A DNA stretch of 24,261 bases from REEB470 sp032117095. GTDB taxonomy: Bacteria > Bacillota > Bacilli > Paenibacillales > YIM-B00363. The position numbers were made by a program, and so were the translations under genes. Where the stretch lies: assembly GCA_032117095.1 (NCBI GenBank), contig JAULZZ010000032.1, positions 1-24,261 of the forward strand, read 5' to 3'. The notes under the pieces were generated by a model. That model was not told the DNA's origin, made no database searches, and saw nothing but the letters and a program-made list of their open reading frames with translations. Positions 23,087-24,261 of this stretch are shown here, piece by piece; the stretch's first letter is position 1, and every line of letters begins with the position of its first letter.

Positions 23087-24261
23087 GTGAAACCAAAAGA
23101 CCTTGCCGTACTCATTGGCATATTGAGCATCGTCTTGATGATGGTGTTGCCCATAAACGTACACGTGCTCGATTTTCTGCTCATCATCAACATTGCGTTG
23201 GCGATGACCATGTTGCTCGTGGCGATGAATACACAAGATCCGTTGCAATTTTCCATTTTTCCTGCACTGTTGCTCATTACGACGTTGTTTCGACTTGCAC
23301 TCAACATCTCGACGACACGCAATATTTTGGCAGAGGGGGAAGCGGGAAAAGTCGTAGAGACGTTCGGCTCATTCGTCGCAGGGGATAACATTGCCGTCGG
23401 ATTCGTCGTTTTTCTCATTCTGGTCATCGTGCAGTTTATTGTCATTACAAAAGGGTCCGAACGTGTCGCCGAAGTCGGCGCACGATTTACGTTGGATGCG
23501 ATGCCAGGAAAACAGATGAGTATTGATGCCGACTTAAATTCAGGCCTTATTAACGAGCAACAGGCACGGGATAGACGACGGAAAATTGAACAGGAAGCAG
23601 ATTTTTACGGTTCGATGGACGGAGCAAGCAAGTTTGTCAAAGGCGATGCGATCGCTTCGATTATCATTTTGTTCGTCAATTTGCTCGGGGGCTTGGTCAT
23701 TGGGATGACGATGAACGGGATGCCGTTTGGCGAGGCAATTGAGCGGTATTCCGTGATGACGATCGGGGATGGACTAGTCAGTCAAATTCCTGCATTGCTC
23801 ATTTCTACGGCGGCTGGGCTCATCGTGACCCGCGGGGCGACAGAAGGCAATTTGGCGACAGAATTGACCACCCAATTGTTTCATTATCCGCGCTTGTTGT
23901 ACATCGTGGCGGGAACCGTGTTATTTCTTGGTTTTTTTACCCCGATTGGGCCTTTGTCCACGTTGCCTACCGCAGCGGCGATGTCGTTTGTCGCTTTTCG
24001 CATCGACAAAATCATGAAACAACAAGTCACCGAAGTGCAACAACAAGTGGAGGAACAGCACATACAAGACGTGCGCAATCCAGAAAACGTCATTTCATTG
24101 CTCAAAGTAGACCCGATCGAATTTGAGTTTGGGTACGGACTCATTCCCCTCGCCGATCAGCAACAAGGCGGAGACTTGTTAGATCGGATCATCATGATTC
24201 GCCGTCAATGTGCACTGGATTTGGGCATTCTCGTTCCCGTCATTCGCATTCGTGACAACAT
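23087..24261 (+). CDS. flhA: Flagellar export protein FlhA, 5' part
   Basis: The frame is open from GTG 23087 to the window edge (about 391 codons); full FlhA proteins are about 680-690 residues, so the C-terminal substrate-docking domain is mostly outside. Visible are the membrane helices and the FHIPEP-family signature (FRLALNISTTRNILAEG; FVAGDNIAVGFVVF; ITKGSERVAEVGARFTLDAMPGKQMSIDADL; EADFYGSMDGASKFVKGDAIASI), then the start of the cytoplasmic domain after a Gln-rich linker (KQQVTEVQQQVEEQ). GGAGGAGG about 8 bases upstream fixes the start. It follows flhB by 28 bases. Confidence 0.97.
   Translation, partial: MKPKDLAVLIGILSIVLMMVLPINVHVLDFLLIINIALAMTMLLVAMNTQDPLQFSIFPALLLITTLFRLALNISTTRNILAEGEAGKVVETFGSFVAGDNIAVGFVVFLILVIVQFIVITKGSERVAEVGARFTLDAMPGKQMSIDADLNSGLINEQQARDRRRKIEQEADFYGSMDGASKFVKGDAIASIIILFVNLLGGLVIGMTMNGMPFGEAIERYSVMTIGDGLVSQIPALLISTAAGLIVTRGATEGNLATELTTQLFHYPRLLYIVAGTVLFLGFFTPIGPLSTLPTAAAMSFVAFRIDKIMKQQVTEVQQQVEEQHIQDVRNPENVISLLKVDPIEFEFGYGLIPLADQQQGGDLLDRIIMIRRQCALDLGILVPVIRIRDN

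Overview
The window looks like a piece of chromosome from a motile, Gram-positive-type bacterium of the Bacilli (Bacillales in the broad sense). The evidence is the flagellar gene order flgB-flgC-fliE-fliF-fliG-fliH-fliI-fliJ-(MotE/YlxF-like)-fliK-flgD-flgE-swrD-fliL-fliM-fliY-cheY-fliO-fliP-fliQ-fliR-flhB-flhA, the two-part FliY (CheC-like phosphatase plus FliN domain) in place of a bare FliN, the short FlgD and hook protein, the SwrD/FlbD gene, strong AGGAGG-type ribosome sites, and frequent GTG and TTG starts. Base composition is roughly half G+C by eye. I cannot name a genus; Alicyclobacillaceae- or Paenibacillaceae-like lineages are possible.

Region 1 (1-2935, + strand) is the end of an assimilatory sulfate reduction / siroheme operon: the 3' part of sat (ATP sulfurylase), cysC (APS kinase), a stand-alone HemD-like uroporphyrinogen-III synthase, and a SirC-like precorrin-2 dehydrogenase. 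Every junction is an ATGA stop/start overlap, so the four genes should be translationally coupled. Sat and CysC activate sulfate to PAPS; the last two supply steps toward siroheme, the cofactor of sulfite reductase.

Region 2 (2921-5192, - strand) holds two genes in tandem: a phosphotransferase of the aminoglycoside/choline kinase fold, then a DUF445 membrane-anchored protein. The DUF445 gene converges on sirC and the two coding ends overlap by 15 bp with no visible terminator. Positions 5193-5564 form the divergent upstream region between the kinase gene and flgB.

Region 3 (5565 to the right edge, + strand) is one long flagellar/chemotaxis operon, cut off inside flhA. It encodes the proximal rod (FlgB, FlgC, FliE), MS ring (FliF), C ring (FliG, FliM, FliY), export ATPase complex (FliH, FliI, FliJ), hook-building proteins (FliK, FlgD, FlgE), stator-related proteins (SwrD, FliL, MotE-like), the response regulator CheY and the export gate (FliO, P, Q, R, FlhB, FlhA). 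Most genes overlap or are separated by a few tens of bases. Three spacers are larger and carry unexplained structure: flgC-fliE (a perfect palindrome plus a long A/T-cored hairpin), fliE-fliF (matching palindrome arms far apart), and fliY-cheY (a 61-bp unit present about 2.4 times in tandem, with a hairpin at each junction and small reading frames ending at the cheY ribosome site).

No tRNA, rRNA, insertion sequence or CRISPR array was seen. The coding content is conventional; the most interesting unexplained item is the tandem repeat immediately before cheY.
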